DNA of 64,000 bases. Origin: Paenibacillus_S sp043945595. Lineage in GTDB: Bacteria > Bacillota > Bacilli > Paenibacillales > NBRC-103111. A program made the translations under genes and the position numbers. Location: the NCBI RefSeq assembly GCF_043945595.1, contig NZ_JBIFNP010000001.1, positions 5,518,001-5,582,000 of the forward strand, in the 5' to 3' direction. Every line of letters starts with the position of its first letter. Position 1 is the stretch's first letter. The notes under the pieces were generated by a model, which was not told the origin of the DNA, ran no database searches, and worked only from the letters and a program-made list of their open reading frames with translations. Positions 8,430 to 16,193 of this stretch are shown in pieces.

Positions 8430-9338
8430 TTAGTGGATATCCCGTTTCTTAAAGCGTCCCCCTTTGACATCATGAATATTCCCAACTGCGAGAAAGGCTG
8501 TAGGATCGAGCTCTTCGACGATCGTTTTGAGCTTGGCTTCTTCCAAGCGCGTAATGACGCAAAAGATCACCTTCTTCTCTCCTCCCGTAAAGCCCCCTTC
8601 TCCATTTAAATAGGTGACACCGCGCCCTAAACGGCTAAGAATCGCCTCCCCGACGTCTTTGTAGCTTTCGCTGATAATCCAAACCGATTTGGATTCATCG
8701 AAGCCTTCAATAGTAATATCTATCATTTTAAAAGCGATATAGTAAGCAATTAACGAATACATGGCGTGATCCCATCCGAACACGAAGCCGGCGCTTCCAA
8801 GGATGAACAGGTTGAGGAACATGACGATCTCCCCGACGGAGAACGGCGATTTTTTGTTTACGAGAATGGCTACGATTTCGGTTCCGTCCAGCGACCCCCC
8901 TGTCCGAATGACCATCCCGACACCGACGCCGAGAATAATGCCCCCGAATACAGCAGCCAGCAAAGGATCGATTGTGATGGGGGGAACGGGATGAAGCATG
9001 GTCGTGCCGATAGACATGAGGATGACGCTGAATAGAGTAGATAGTGCGAAGGTTTTACCGATTTGCTTATAACCGAGGAAAAAGAAGGGCAAATTCAAGA
9101 AGAACAAGAAAATACCAAGCGGCCAATTCGACAAGTGGGACAAAATAATCGAGATCCCCACGACGCCGCCGTCAATAATGTTATTGGGCACGAGAAATAT
9201 TTCAAGCCCGATGGACACAAAGCTGGAACCCAACAGTAAAAACAAAGCCCTCCTCAGCAGCTTCGTCCGTGTTGCCCTGGAGTGCTGAGGTGTAGGCGGT
9301 TCAAGTGCATTTTGTTCGATGTTCACTGTCATGGCCAT
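8430..9338 (-). CDS. YitT family membrane protein
   Basis: A 302-residue YitT-type protein: five or six N-terminal membrane segments with the family pattern FVSIGLEIFLVPNNIIDGG and GTMLHPVPPITIDPLLAAVFGG, RTGGSLDGTEIVA in the fourth segment, then a soluble C-terminal DUF2179 domain (from about residue 215, with EGGFTGGEKKVIFCVITRLEE). The role of YitT proteins is not established; the C-terminal domain is thought to be regulatory. The gene overlaps the small gene 9301-9543 by 38 bases in another frame, so the two are very likely co-transcribed and coupled. Confidence 0.88.
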   Translation of the reverse strand: MAMTVNIEQNALEPPTPQHSRATRTKLLRRALFLLLGSSFVSIGLEIFLVPNNIIDGGVVGISIILSHLSNWPLGIFLFFLNLPFFFLGYKQIGKTFALSTLFSVILMSIGTTMLHPVPPITIDPLLAAVFGGIILGVGVGMVIRTGGSLDGTEIVAILVNKKSPFSVGEIVMFLNLFILGSAGFVFGWDHAMYSLIAYYIAFKMIDITIEGFDESKSVWIISESYKDVGEAILSRLGRGVTYLNGEGGFTGGEKKVIFCVITRLEEAKLKTIVEELDPTAFLAVGNIHDVKGGRFKKRDIH

Positions 9339-9543
9339 CTCTCCCCTCGTTAATCATATGGATAAAATCAAATTCCGAAGCGATTTCCCAAATAATCATG
9401 TCCGTTGCGGACAGCTGGCCGCGGATAAATTCACACGATTGCTCCAAACCGCTCATTTCCAGCTGACGGATCAATCCTTGCTTACGGATGAGAAGCCTTT
9501 CCAAATAATGCTCAACCTTGGATTTCCGATACGTTTCCGGCAT
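9301..9543 (-). CDS. Small soluble protein, 80 residues, unknown function
   Basis: A helical, charged protein (KSKVEHYLERLLIRKQGLIR) with no membrane segment and a single Cys. The ATG at 9543 is preceded by AGGGGGA. It is the first gene of a two-gene unit with YitT and overlaps it by 38 bases. A promoter with a palindrome in its spacer lies at 9592-9620. It resembles small Bacillales proteins found next to YitT genes, but I cannot name a family. Confidence 0.65.
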   Translation of the reverse strand: MPETYRKSKVEHYLERLLIRKQGLIRQLEMSGLEQSCEFIRGQLSATDMIIWEIASEFDFIHMINEGRDGHDSEHRTKCT

Positions 9544-9591
9544 GTATACGTTATTCCCCCTTTTTCACTATAAATATATTCCTTACTTCCT

Positions 9592-9620
9592 ATTGTATTC
9601 ATTTGTATACAAATAATCAA
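9592..9620 (-). promoter_or_regulatory. Promoter with GntR-like palindrome in the spacer
   Basis: On the minus strand: -35 TTGATT (9620-9615), a 17-base spacer and -10 TACAAT (9597-9592). The spacer contains the perfect palindrome ATTTGTATACAAAT (9614-9601), whose TTGTATACAA core resembles GntR-family operators. A repressor bound there would block polymerase on the small gene-yitT unit. Confidence 0.6.
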
Positions 9621-9692
9621 AGTTTATCGGAATAAATGTTTCTTCAGCCGGAGGGCACACTAAGGATACTCACCGGAAAGGAGCTGTGCATC

Positions 9693-10178
9693 ATGAAAAA
9701 AATGTTCATTCTTTCGCTCTGTATAGCCCTGCTCCTGGCTATTACCGGGTGCGGTGAATCCAAGGAGCAAAAGGCCAAGGCCCAAAGTCAAAAACAGACG
9801 GAAGCCAGTGACGATCACACCATCGATACTGCTTTACAGCAGCAAATGAAAATGTATAAGCAGCTAAAGCAGAGTGAATATGACGAAGCGGACAAAGTGC
9901 GCCAGGCGGAGAAAAAGCAGTTGAAGAAGCTGAGACAGGATCGGGTCAAAGTACTGGAGAAGCTGCTGAAAGAGGAACAGGATATCGACAGCGGCAAGCA
10001 GCTGATCCGAATCCAGAAGCAGACGGAAAAAGCGACGGATCAGGAAGAGGCGCCTTCCTCGCCCGAGCAGCAAAAGTCTGAGGAAAAGAATGAGCAAAAA
10101 GAGAAAAAACAGAATGAAAAAGAAAGTGGAAGCAGGACCGATAAGGAGAAAGAAATGGGCGGACAAAATCAAAGCTGA
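9693..10178 (+). CDS. Lipoprotein with coiled-coil, highly charged C-terminus
   Basis: Secreted and membrane-anchored protein of 161 residues. The start ATG at 9693 follows AAAGGAG. A basic N-terminus, a hydrophobic stretch and the lipobox ITGC mark signal peptidase II cleavage before Cys20 or so. The rest is predicted helical coiled coil (LQQQMKMYKQLKQSEYDEAD, KKLRQDRVKVLEKLLKEEQD) and ends in a low-complexity Lys/Glu/Gln tail. The tail may interact with wall polymers or other envelope proteins, but no domain is recognised. A terminator-like hairpin follows. Confidence 0.75.
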   Translation: MKKMFILSLCIALLLAITGCGESKEQKAKAQSQKQTEASDDHTIDTALQQQMKMYKQLKQSEYDEADKVRQAEKKQLKKLRQDRVKVLEKLLKEEQDIDSGKQLIRIQKQTEKATDQEEAPSSPEQQKSEEKNEQKEKKQNEKESGSRTDKEKEMGGQNQS

Positions 10179-10185
10179 TCGTATG

Positions 10186-10223
10186 CAGCAGTATTCCGAA
10201 TCGTTTGGAACACTGCTTCTTTT
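10186..10223 (+). terminator. Terminator after the lipoprotein gene
   Basis: Stem GCAGTATTCC/GGAACACTGC with one weak pair and a nine-base loop, followed by TTCTTTTCC. Confidence 0.6.
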
Positions 10224-10320
10224 CCATTGCCCGGTCCCGCCTAACTGGAAAACCGCCTCTGTTTCCGTTAGTCTAGAATAAGGACTTTATATGGAAGGAA
10301 CGAGAAAGGGGCGATAAAGC

Positions 10321-11069
10321 TTGCAGCCATTATTGGAGGTACAACAGGTTACCGGCGGCTACAGCCGTCAGCATCCTGTGCTGCATGACATCACTTTTCA
10401 TGTTCAGGCAGGAGAAATGGTCGGCTTGATCGGCTTGAACGGAGCCGGAAAAAGCACGACAATCAAGCATATTCTAGGACTTATGCTTCCGCACAAGGGC
10501 GAAATTGCTCTGAAGGGGCGGACCGCATCCGATACAGCAACCGATTATCGGCAAACGTTTGCTTACGTACCGGAGAGCCCTATTCTCTACGAGGAGCTTA
10601 CCGTGATGGAGCATCTCGAAATGGCGGCCAGAGCCTACGGTCTGAATTCATCCGAATTCACCGCAAGAATCGAGCCGCTGCTCCTTCGCTTTCAAATGGA
10701 CAAGCTGACGAGCCGCCTGGCTTCCCATCTATCTAAGGGCATGGGCAAAAAGTCATGATTATGTGCGCCTTCCTCGTACAGCCTGAGCTTTATATCATTG
10801 ATGAGCCATTTCTCGGGCTTGACCCGCTCAGCATGCGCTCCCTGCTCGAATTAATGGTCGAGGCCAAACAGCAGGGCGCGGCCATTCTGATCAGCTCGCA
10901 CATTCTGGCAACGATCGAGCGCTACTGCGACCGGTTCCTCGTTATGCATCAAGGCAGGCTGATCGTAACAGGAACCGTCGGCGATCTGCAGGCTGCGGCT
11001 GGCCTGCCGGCCTCCAGCCCGCTGGACGATGTATTCTGCGATCTGGTGACCAAAGGCGGGGCTCGTTAA
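10321..11069 (+). CDS. ecsA: ABC transporter ATP-binding protein EcsA, frameshifted
   Basis: ATPase of the Ecs exporter, which in B. subtilis affects secretion, competence and site-2 protease activity. The start is TTG at 10321 after AAAGGGG. Walker A GLNGAGKST (about residues 40-48) is present. The first frame stops after HLSKGMGKKS; the second frame resumes with VMIMCAFLVQPELYIIDEPFLGLDP, exactly as in EcsA (KGMxQKVMI). One extra G in the GGG run at 10743-10745 restores the frame, so a single-base sequencing loss is the simplest reading. The C-terminus overlaps ecsB by one base (TAATG). Confidence 0.85.
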
Positions 11070-12253
11070 TGGACAAAGAGGCGCTTTACGAGCAAAGGCA
11101 AGCCGGATTTCTCAAGGAAATCCGCCCCTACCTGCACTATGCGCTGCAGGGCATGACGATGACTGCTGTCATTACTTTTTTCGCTCTTTCTATCGGCTAC
11201 AAGTACTTCCTGCAATGGGTTACGCCGGATTTCCCCTGGAAGCCGCTGGCCGCGCTCGTCTTGCTTCCTTTTCTTGCCGGCGGGCGCATCCGTACCTATC
11301 TTCAGGAGGCGGATCTTATTTTTCTTCTGCCCCTTGAGAAGAGCATGGAGAGATATATACAGACGGCGCAGCGCAAAGCGCTCATTGTCCAGGGAGCGGG
11401 TGTCGCAGCCGCCTGGCTGCTTGTCTGGCCCGTTTATGCGAAGCTGACAGGGGCAGCGGCGTGGACCTTTTTTCTGCTGCTGGTTATCTGGCTGTTATTT
11501 AAAGCCGTGCTGCTATACGGCAGATGGACGGAGCTTCAGCTCCAGGAAGAGCGCACCCGCTTGGCTTGGACTTTGCTGCGGTGGGCTTGGGGATACTGCG
11601 CAGCCTACGCCCTGCTTGCTTTCGGCCTGGGAACCGGCCTTCTGCTGCTTGCCGCCGGATCCATCGTCTATGTGGCTGCTCTCCGACGGCCTCGCCGATA
11701 TACGATATATTGGCTGCGCTTAATTGAGCTCGAGCAGCGTCACAGGGCAAGCCTGTACAGGGTGCTCAACTGGTTCGTGGACGTTCCGCCGCTGCGCGTC
11801 AAGGCAAGGAATGTTCGTGGCATTACGGCGATCAGCCAAAGACTGCCCTTTCAGCGCTCTTACAGCTACCACTATTTATATTCCTTGGTCTTTTTCCGTT
11901 CCGAGCTGTTTGGCATCGCCTTAAGGCTCTTGATCATCGGCAGCCTGCTGATCGCTTCCGTATCGAACGAATGGGCCAAATTAGGAGCCTATCTGGTTTT
12001 TGCGCCGGTAGGCGCGCTCCAGCTTGCCGATTTGAAACGGTACTATCCCGAGCTTGTCTGGCACCGGATTTACCCTCTGCCTCATGAGTTGAAGAAACGG
12101 GCGGTCAGCACCGTTCGCTTTCTGGTTCATGCCGTTTTGCTAATCGTATGGGCCGTACCATTGATCTGGACATTGAGCCTTCATACGCTCTGGGGCGCGA
12201 TGCTTGCGGTTGGGGCTACCGCCGTTTCTTTCCTGTATCATCGCAAGAAATAA
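11069..12253 (+). CDS. ecsB: ABC transporter permease EcsB
   Basis: Membrane partner of EcsA, 394 residues. It shows paired hydrophobic segments near residues 34-52, 60-75, 110-145, 170-205, 290-310, 315-325 and 345-390, with the EcsB-like sequence PLRVKARNVRGITAISQRLPFQ in the middle. It starts one base before the ecsA stop codon ends, so translation is coupled. EcsC, the third gene of the B. subtilis operon, does not follow; an alpha/beta hydrolase gene comes next instead. Confidence 0.85.
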   Translation: MDKEALYEQRQAGFLKEIRPYLHYALQGMTMTAVITFFALSIGYKYFLQWVTPDFPWKPLAALVLLPFLAGGRIRTYLQEADLIFLLPLEKSMERYIQTAQRKALIVQGAGVAAAWLLVWPVYAKLTGAAAWTFFLLLVIWLLFKAVLLYGRWTELQLQEERTRLAWTLLRWAWGYCAAYALLAFGLGTGLLLLAAGSIVYVAALRRPRRYTIYWLRLIELEQRHRASLYRVLNWFVDVPPLRVKARNVRGITAISQRLPFQRSYSYHYLYSLVFFRSELFGIALRLLIIGSLLIASVSNEWAKLGAYLVFAPVGALQLADLKRYYPELVWHRIYPLPHELKKRAVSTVRFLVHAVLLIVWAVPLIWTLSLHTLWGAMLAVGATAVSFLYHRKK

Positions 12254-12352
12254 GACAAATGCCGGCAAAGGGCTGTCGCTAATCGGGCTCTTATCGTATA
12301 ATGAACTTGCAAAATGCATGTCATTATACAAGGATACAGAAAGGATCGGCCT

Positions 12353-13309
12353 ATGCGACCCACTCCTGCGATAACAAGAGCTTACCGGCCCCAAAGAAGA
12401 TACAGACTGAACAAGATAGCATGGACACTCGGATCTCTCATTGCAGCCCTCGCGCTGATTTGCGTACTGGTTTCCGTATATGTCGGCTGGAAGCTGACCC
12501 ATCCCGAGCACAAGCCGCTCACGGAAGATCCGTCCCGCTATGGGGCCGCCTTCGAACCCGTTCAATTCACCAGCCGGAACGGGGATGTCCCCCTGAAGGG
12601 CTGGTTCCTGCCGAGCGAAGCCGCGCCGGCCAAGCTTAACGTGATTATCGCTCACGGGTATCGAGAGAACCGGGAGTATACGCCCGGGGATACGTTAAAG
12701 CTGGCCAAGGTCTTTGTCGAGCAAGGCTACAATGTGCTGATGTTCGACTTCCGCAACTCCGGTGAATCCGGTGGCAGCCTGACCTCGGTCGGCTACCTGG
12801 AGAAGTTCGATCTGCTCGGGGCCATTGACTGGATGCAGGGCCATCATCCCGGAAAAATCGCCGTCCACGGCTTTTCCATGGGAGCCACCACCGCTTTGCT
12901 CGCCGCAGCAGAAGAGCCGGCGGTTGCAGGCGTCGTGGCGGACAGCCCTTTTAACCACCTGACGCATTATCTCGAGGATAATTTACCCGTCTGGTCACAT
13001 CTGCCGAGCTTCCCGTTCACACCGCTCATTCTCGGAATATTGCCGCGTCTGACCGGCATTCAAACCGATGCCGTCGACGCGCTGAGCGCCGTGGATCGGA
13101 TTTATCCGCGGCCCGTTCTGTTTATCCACAGCACGGACGATCACTCCATTCCTTATGAGAACAGCGAATCGCTGTGGGAGAAGCATCCGGACCGATTCGA
13201 ATTCTGGAAAACGTCCGGCGCCGACCATGCAAGGTCGCACAAGGTGTACCCGCAGCCTTACGAAGACAAAGTCATCGGCTTCTACAATCAGCTCGCCGGG
13301 GGCGAATAA
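12353..13309 (+). CDS. Membrane-anchored alpha/beta hydrolase
   Basis: A 318-residue hydrolase with one N-terminal membrane helix (about residues 25-47) and an extracytoplasmic or membrane-bound catalytic domain. The nucleophile elbow GFSMGAT lies near residue 180, an acid in the HSTDDHSIP region near 270, and the catalytic His probably in GADHARSH near 295. HGYRENREY near the oxyanion hole completes the fold. It resembles the B. subtilis YqkD group. The start ATG at 12353 follows GAAAGGAT. The substrate is unknown. A terminator follows at 13349. Confidence 0.82.
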   Translation: MRPTPAITRAYRPQRRYRLNKIAWTLGSLIAALALICVLVSVYVGWKLTHPEHKPLTEDPSRYGAAFEPVQFTSRNGDVPLKGWFLPSEAAPAKLNVIIAHGYRENREYTPGDTLKLAKVFVEQGYNVLMFDFRNSGESGGSLTSVGYLEKFDLLGAIDWMQGHHPGKIAVHGFSMGATTALLAAAEEPAVAGVVADSPFNHLTHYLEDNLPVWSHLPSFPFTPLILGILPRLTGIQTDAVDALSAVDRIYPRPVLFIHSTDDHSIPYENSESLWEKHPDRFEFWKTSGADHARSHKVYPQPYEDKVIGFYNQLAGGE

Positions 13310-13348
13310 CCGCGCAGGAGACAAGCTGTTTTACCGCGCAGCGAAAAA

Positions 13349-13388
13349 AACCTTCCGATCGGTTCTATCGCGATTCGGAAGGTTTCTT
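13349..13388 (+). terminator. Terminator after the hydrolase gene
   Basis: Stem AACCTTCCGA/TTCGGAAGGTT around a 15-base loop, followed by TCTTGT. The seven As just before the stem could also serve the convergent RsbW-like gene. Confidence 0.8.
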
Positions 13389-13410
13389 GTATTTGTGAGC
13401 GACACGCAGG

Positions 13411-13899
13411 TCAGCCTTTTTGTGTATCTTCCTGATGATCTATCCCGCCTTTTTTGCGCAGCTGCATAATAATTCTGCCTTCACCGTCCTGCTCGAAGGT
13501 CAGCTGATCGGACAGCCGCTTGGCCATCAGCAGCCCTTTTCCCCGCTCCTCCTGGAGCAGATCGTCGAAGCTGATCCTCGGAATCTCCGCCGTGAGCCGG
13601 CCATCCCGCAGCGCGCCCTGGGCGGAGATGGTAATAACAATGTCCTCCCCGTTCAGCTCCATTCGGATGAACATTCCGGGCATCCGTGCTTCGATCCGAT
13701 GGTCCGAGCCGGCAGTCTCCTGCTGCCGCAGCACTGCTTCTACGGCATTCGTTACCAGCTCGTGAGCCGCAAAACAGAGCTTCCTGTACTGGGAAATACC
13801 GGAATATTTAAAAAAGCTCTCCATCATTTCATCCGACAGATCAATCAATTTCTGACTTGGCGCACCCTCGACCGTCATCACAATCATGTTAGGTCTCAC
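13411..13899 (-). CDS. RsbW-like ATP-binding protein (anti-sigma/serine kinase family)
   Basis: A 162-residue GHKL ATPase of the RsbW/SpoIIAB type. The N box AAHELVTNAVEAVL (near residues 45-58), an acidic G1-like region with EDIVITISAQG and the glycine-rich GKGLLMAKRLSD (near 120) are visible. Such proteins bind a sigma factor and phosphorylate an anti-anti-sigma protein, or act in phosphatase-switch pathways. No RsbV-like gene or sigma factor lies beside it, so its partner is elsewhere. The start ATG follows CTCCAAGGAG. Confidence 0.8.
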   Translation of the reverse strand: MRPNMIVMTVEGAPSQKLIDLSDEMMESFFKYSGISQYRKLCFAAHELVTNAVEAVLRQQETAGSDHRIEARMPGMFIRMELNGEDIVITISAQGALRDGRLTAEIPRISFDDLLQEERGKGLLMAKRLSDQLTFEQDGEGRIIMQLRKKGGIDHQEDTQKG

Positions 13900-14083
13900 T
13901 CCTTGGAGTTATCGTTCAGCCCAGTGCGATCGCGCTGCTCCCATCTGGACACAGAGCTCCTCTCTATACTATATGACAAGCCGGCTGTCTTGGTCTCCAT
14001 GAATGGAGGAGAAAATCCGCACAAAATCACTTTGGCCAAGCGTGCGGACAAGCTGCTCCTGCTGCTATGAACCGAACAATGAA

Positions 14084-14108
14084 AAGCCCGGCGCATCCCG
14101 CCGGACTT
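14084..14108 (-). terminator. Terminator after the oxidoreductase gene
   Basis: On the minus strand: stem AAGTCCGGCG/CGCCGGGCTT with a five-base loop, followed by TTCATTG. It lies about 50 bases downstream of the oxidoreductase stop. Confidence 0.7.
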
Positions 14109-14160
14109 ATCAATCGTTTCTTTCGTATAGTACGGGAAATCCGAATCGGACGTTTCCCTT

Positions 14161-15197
14161 TTATTCGTAGATCACGCGTTGGCCGGTGCGTGACGATTCG
14201 TAAATGTCCATGACCAGACGGAACGCCTTGTAGCCCTCCGGTCCGATCCAGCCAGAACGGCTTTTGCTCCAGCAGATGCACATAGAAATCGCGAATCTGA
14301 TGCTCGTGGCTCATGCCCCAATACGATTTGGCTCCGAGCGTGTTTTCGGACCGGCTCCGTCAAAATCGTCGTTTCCCCGTCCCGCTCCAAGTACAGCGTA
14401 TCGCCGCGCAGAACGAGCGTCGCTTTCTCGAACACGATCTCCACTTCCACAGGAGAGTTTCTCAAGTAAGCGTTCGTCGCATAGAAAATAGCCGTTGCGC
14501 CGTTCTTGAACTGAATATGCGCGTGAGCGGTGTCCTCCACCTCAATGACGCCTTCCAGCGAGTCGGTCGAGATCGAGCCTTTGATGCTGGCAATCTCTCC
14601 GCCCAGCCATTGAATCAGGTCCACGGTGTGGATCGCCTGATTGATCAGTACGCCCCCGCCCTCGGTTGCCCAGTTGCCTTTCCATGGAGTTTCATAGTAA
14701 GCCGCGCTGCGGTGCCACGTAACCAGCCCCTTCATGCAGACCAGCTTGCCGTACTCTCCGCTGTCCACCGCCTGCTTCATGCGGATCGAAGACGCATTGT
14801 AGCGGTTTTGAAAAATAACGCCCAATTGCACTTCCGGGTGCTCTTTCGCCGCCTGCAGCATGGTTTGAGCCGCAGCCTTGTTCTCGGCCATAGGCTTCTC
14901 CGTCAATACGTGCTTGCCTGCATTCAGCCCGTCTACCGCCATCGGCGCATGCTGATAATGGCCAGTGCACAAGTGCACCACCTGAATATCGTCACGCTTC
15001 AGCATTTCGTGGTAATCCGTGTAGTAATCGCAGCCGTATTCAGCCGCAACCTTCTGCGCCAAGCTCTCATTCACGTCTACAACCGCTTTCAATTCAGCTA
15101 ATTCCAATTTGGCTAGCGCGGTCAAATGCACTCCGGAGATGGAGCCGCAGCCGATAACTGCTGTTCCTAAAGTTTTCACGGTTTCACCTGATTTCAT
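14161..15197 (-). CDS. Gfo/Idh/MocA family oxidoreductase, C-terminal part frameshifted
   Basis: NAD(P)-dependent sugar or inositol dehydrogenase-like enzyme. The Rossmann motif AVIGCGSISGVHL is near residues 11-24, the EKPMAEN motif near 100 and the family catalytic region GGGVLINQAIHTVDLIQWL near 180. The first frame degenerates after LTEPVRKHA. A second frame supplies WGMSHEHQIRDFYVHLLEQ and a third the end EGYKAFRLVMDIYESS up to the TAA at 14161. Two shifts near 14348 and 14252 would join these into a normal-length protein. It is divergent from an AraC regulator at 15363, which may control it. Confidence 0.8.
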
Positions 15198-15362
15198 AGA
15201 GTTTAGGCGCGTTCTATGTCAGAAGAAGCATTCTGGAAGCTCCTTTAAAATGAACACGCTATCCATTCAAGTTTATAATGAGCTATAATAAAAACAAATT
15301 CCTTGCATCAATTGCCGTATTTATTGCTTTTTTTGACTTTTTTACGAAAGGAAGGCCGAGCG

Positions 15363-16193
15363 GTGCATATAGCCCATGAAATCGCTGGCGTCCAGTATAT
15401 CCACAAACGGACGGAGCAGCCTTACAAAATGGATTTCCATCTGCATGACAGGTACGAGGTATATTTCTTCATTTCAGGGGACGTCCATTATTTAATCGAA
15501 AAAAAAGTATATCCTCTCGCCTACGGCGACCTGCTTCTGATGAACAGCCGCGAGCTGCACAAGCCGACCTATCGGTCCCATACGCCTTACGAAAACATCG
15601 TGATCCACTTCGATCCTCAAGCCGTAGAGCGTTATGCCGCTCCTTACGGCTATAATCTGCTGAAGTGCTTCCATGACCGCCCGCAGGGCGAGCATAATAA
15701 AATTCAGCTGCTTCCTCAGCAGCTTGAGGAGCTGCTGGCCTTGTATGCCAAGATGGACGGGCTGTTCAGCCGGCCCGGGGACGGCTCCGAGCTGCTCCTG
15801 ATGACTTATTTTATCGAGCTGCTCGTCCTTCTCAACCGTGCCTTCACGCAGAACCTGTCCCCGCTCCCCTCCTCCGTCGTGCCGGAGAAGCTCGCTCCCG
15901 TGCTGGATTTCATCGACCATCACTTGGACCATAATCTGACGCTTGAGGCGCTGGAGCAGCAATTTTTTATGAACCGTTATTACTTGAGCCGCTTGTTCCG
16001 GCAGAGCATCGGCAGCACCATTCACGAGTATATTTTGCTCAAACGGATCGCTTATGCCAAAAAACTGCTGCACGACGGTCATAATGTAACCGATGCGTGC
16101 CAGCAGTCAGGCTTTAACGATTATTCGAATTTTATCCGTATGTTCAAACGGATTGTCGGCGTCCCCCCCGGGCAATACCGGAAGCAGAGGTAG
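15363..16193 (+). CDS. AraC-family transcriptional regulator
   Basis: Regulator of 276 residues with an N-terminal cupin sensor (FHLHDRYEVYFFISGDVHYLIE, then LLMNSRELHKP) and a C-terminal pair of helix-turn-helix motifs (LEALEQQFFMNRYYLSRLFR and VTDACQQSGFNDYSNFIRMFK). The GTG at 15363 is preferred because GAAAGGAAG lies at proper spacing; an earlier TTG at 15303 lacks a site. It is divergent from the Gfo/Idh/MocA gene, so it probably controls sugar or inositol derivative catabolism. Its 3' end overlaps the convergent kinase gene by 50 bases. Confidence 0.87.
   Translation: MHIAHEIAGVQYIHKRTEQPYKMDFHLHDRYEVYFFISGDVHYLIEKKVYPLAYGDLLLMNSRELHKPTYRSHTPYENIVIHFDPQAVERYAAPYGYNLLKCFHDRPQGEHNKIQLLPQQLEELLALYAKMDGLFSRPGDGSELLLMTYFIELLVLLNRAFTQNLSPLPSSVVPEKLAPVLDFIDHHLDHNLTLEALEQQFFMNRYYLSRLFRQSIGSTIHEYILLKRIAYAKKLLHDGHNVTDACQQSGFNDYSNFIRMFKRIVGVPPGQYRKQR

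Noticed and set aside
9864..10227. Leu/Phe-rich open frames antisense to the lipoprotein
   Set aside because: They are the reverse reading of Lys/Glu-rich codons and are not preceded by binding sites.
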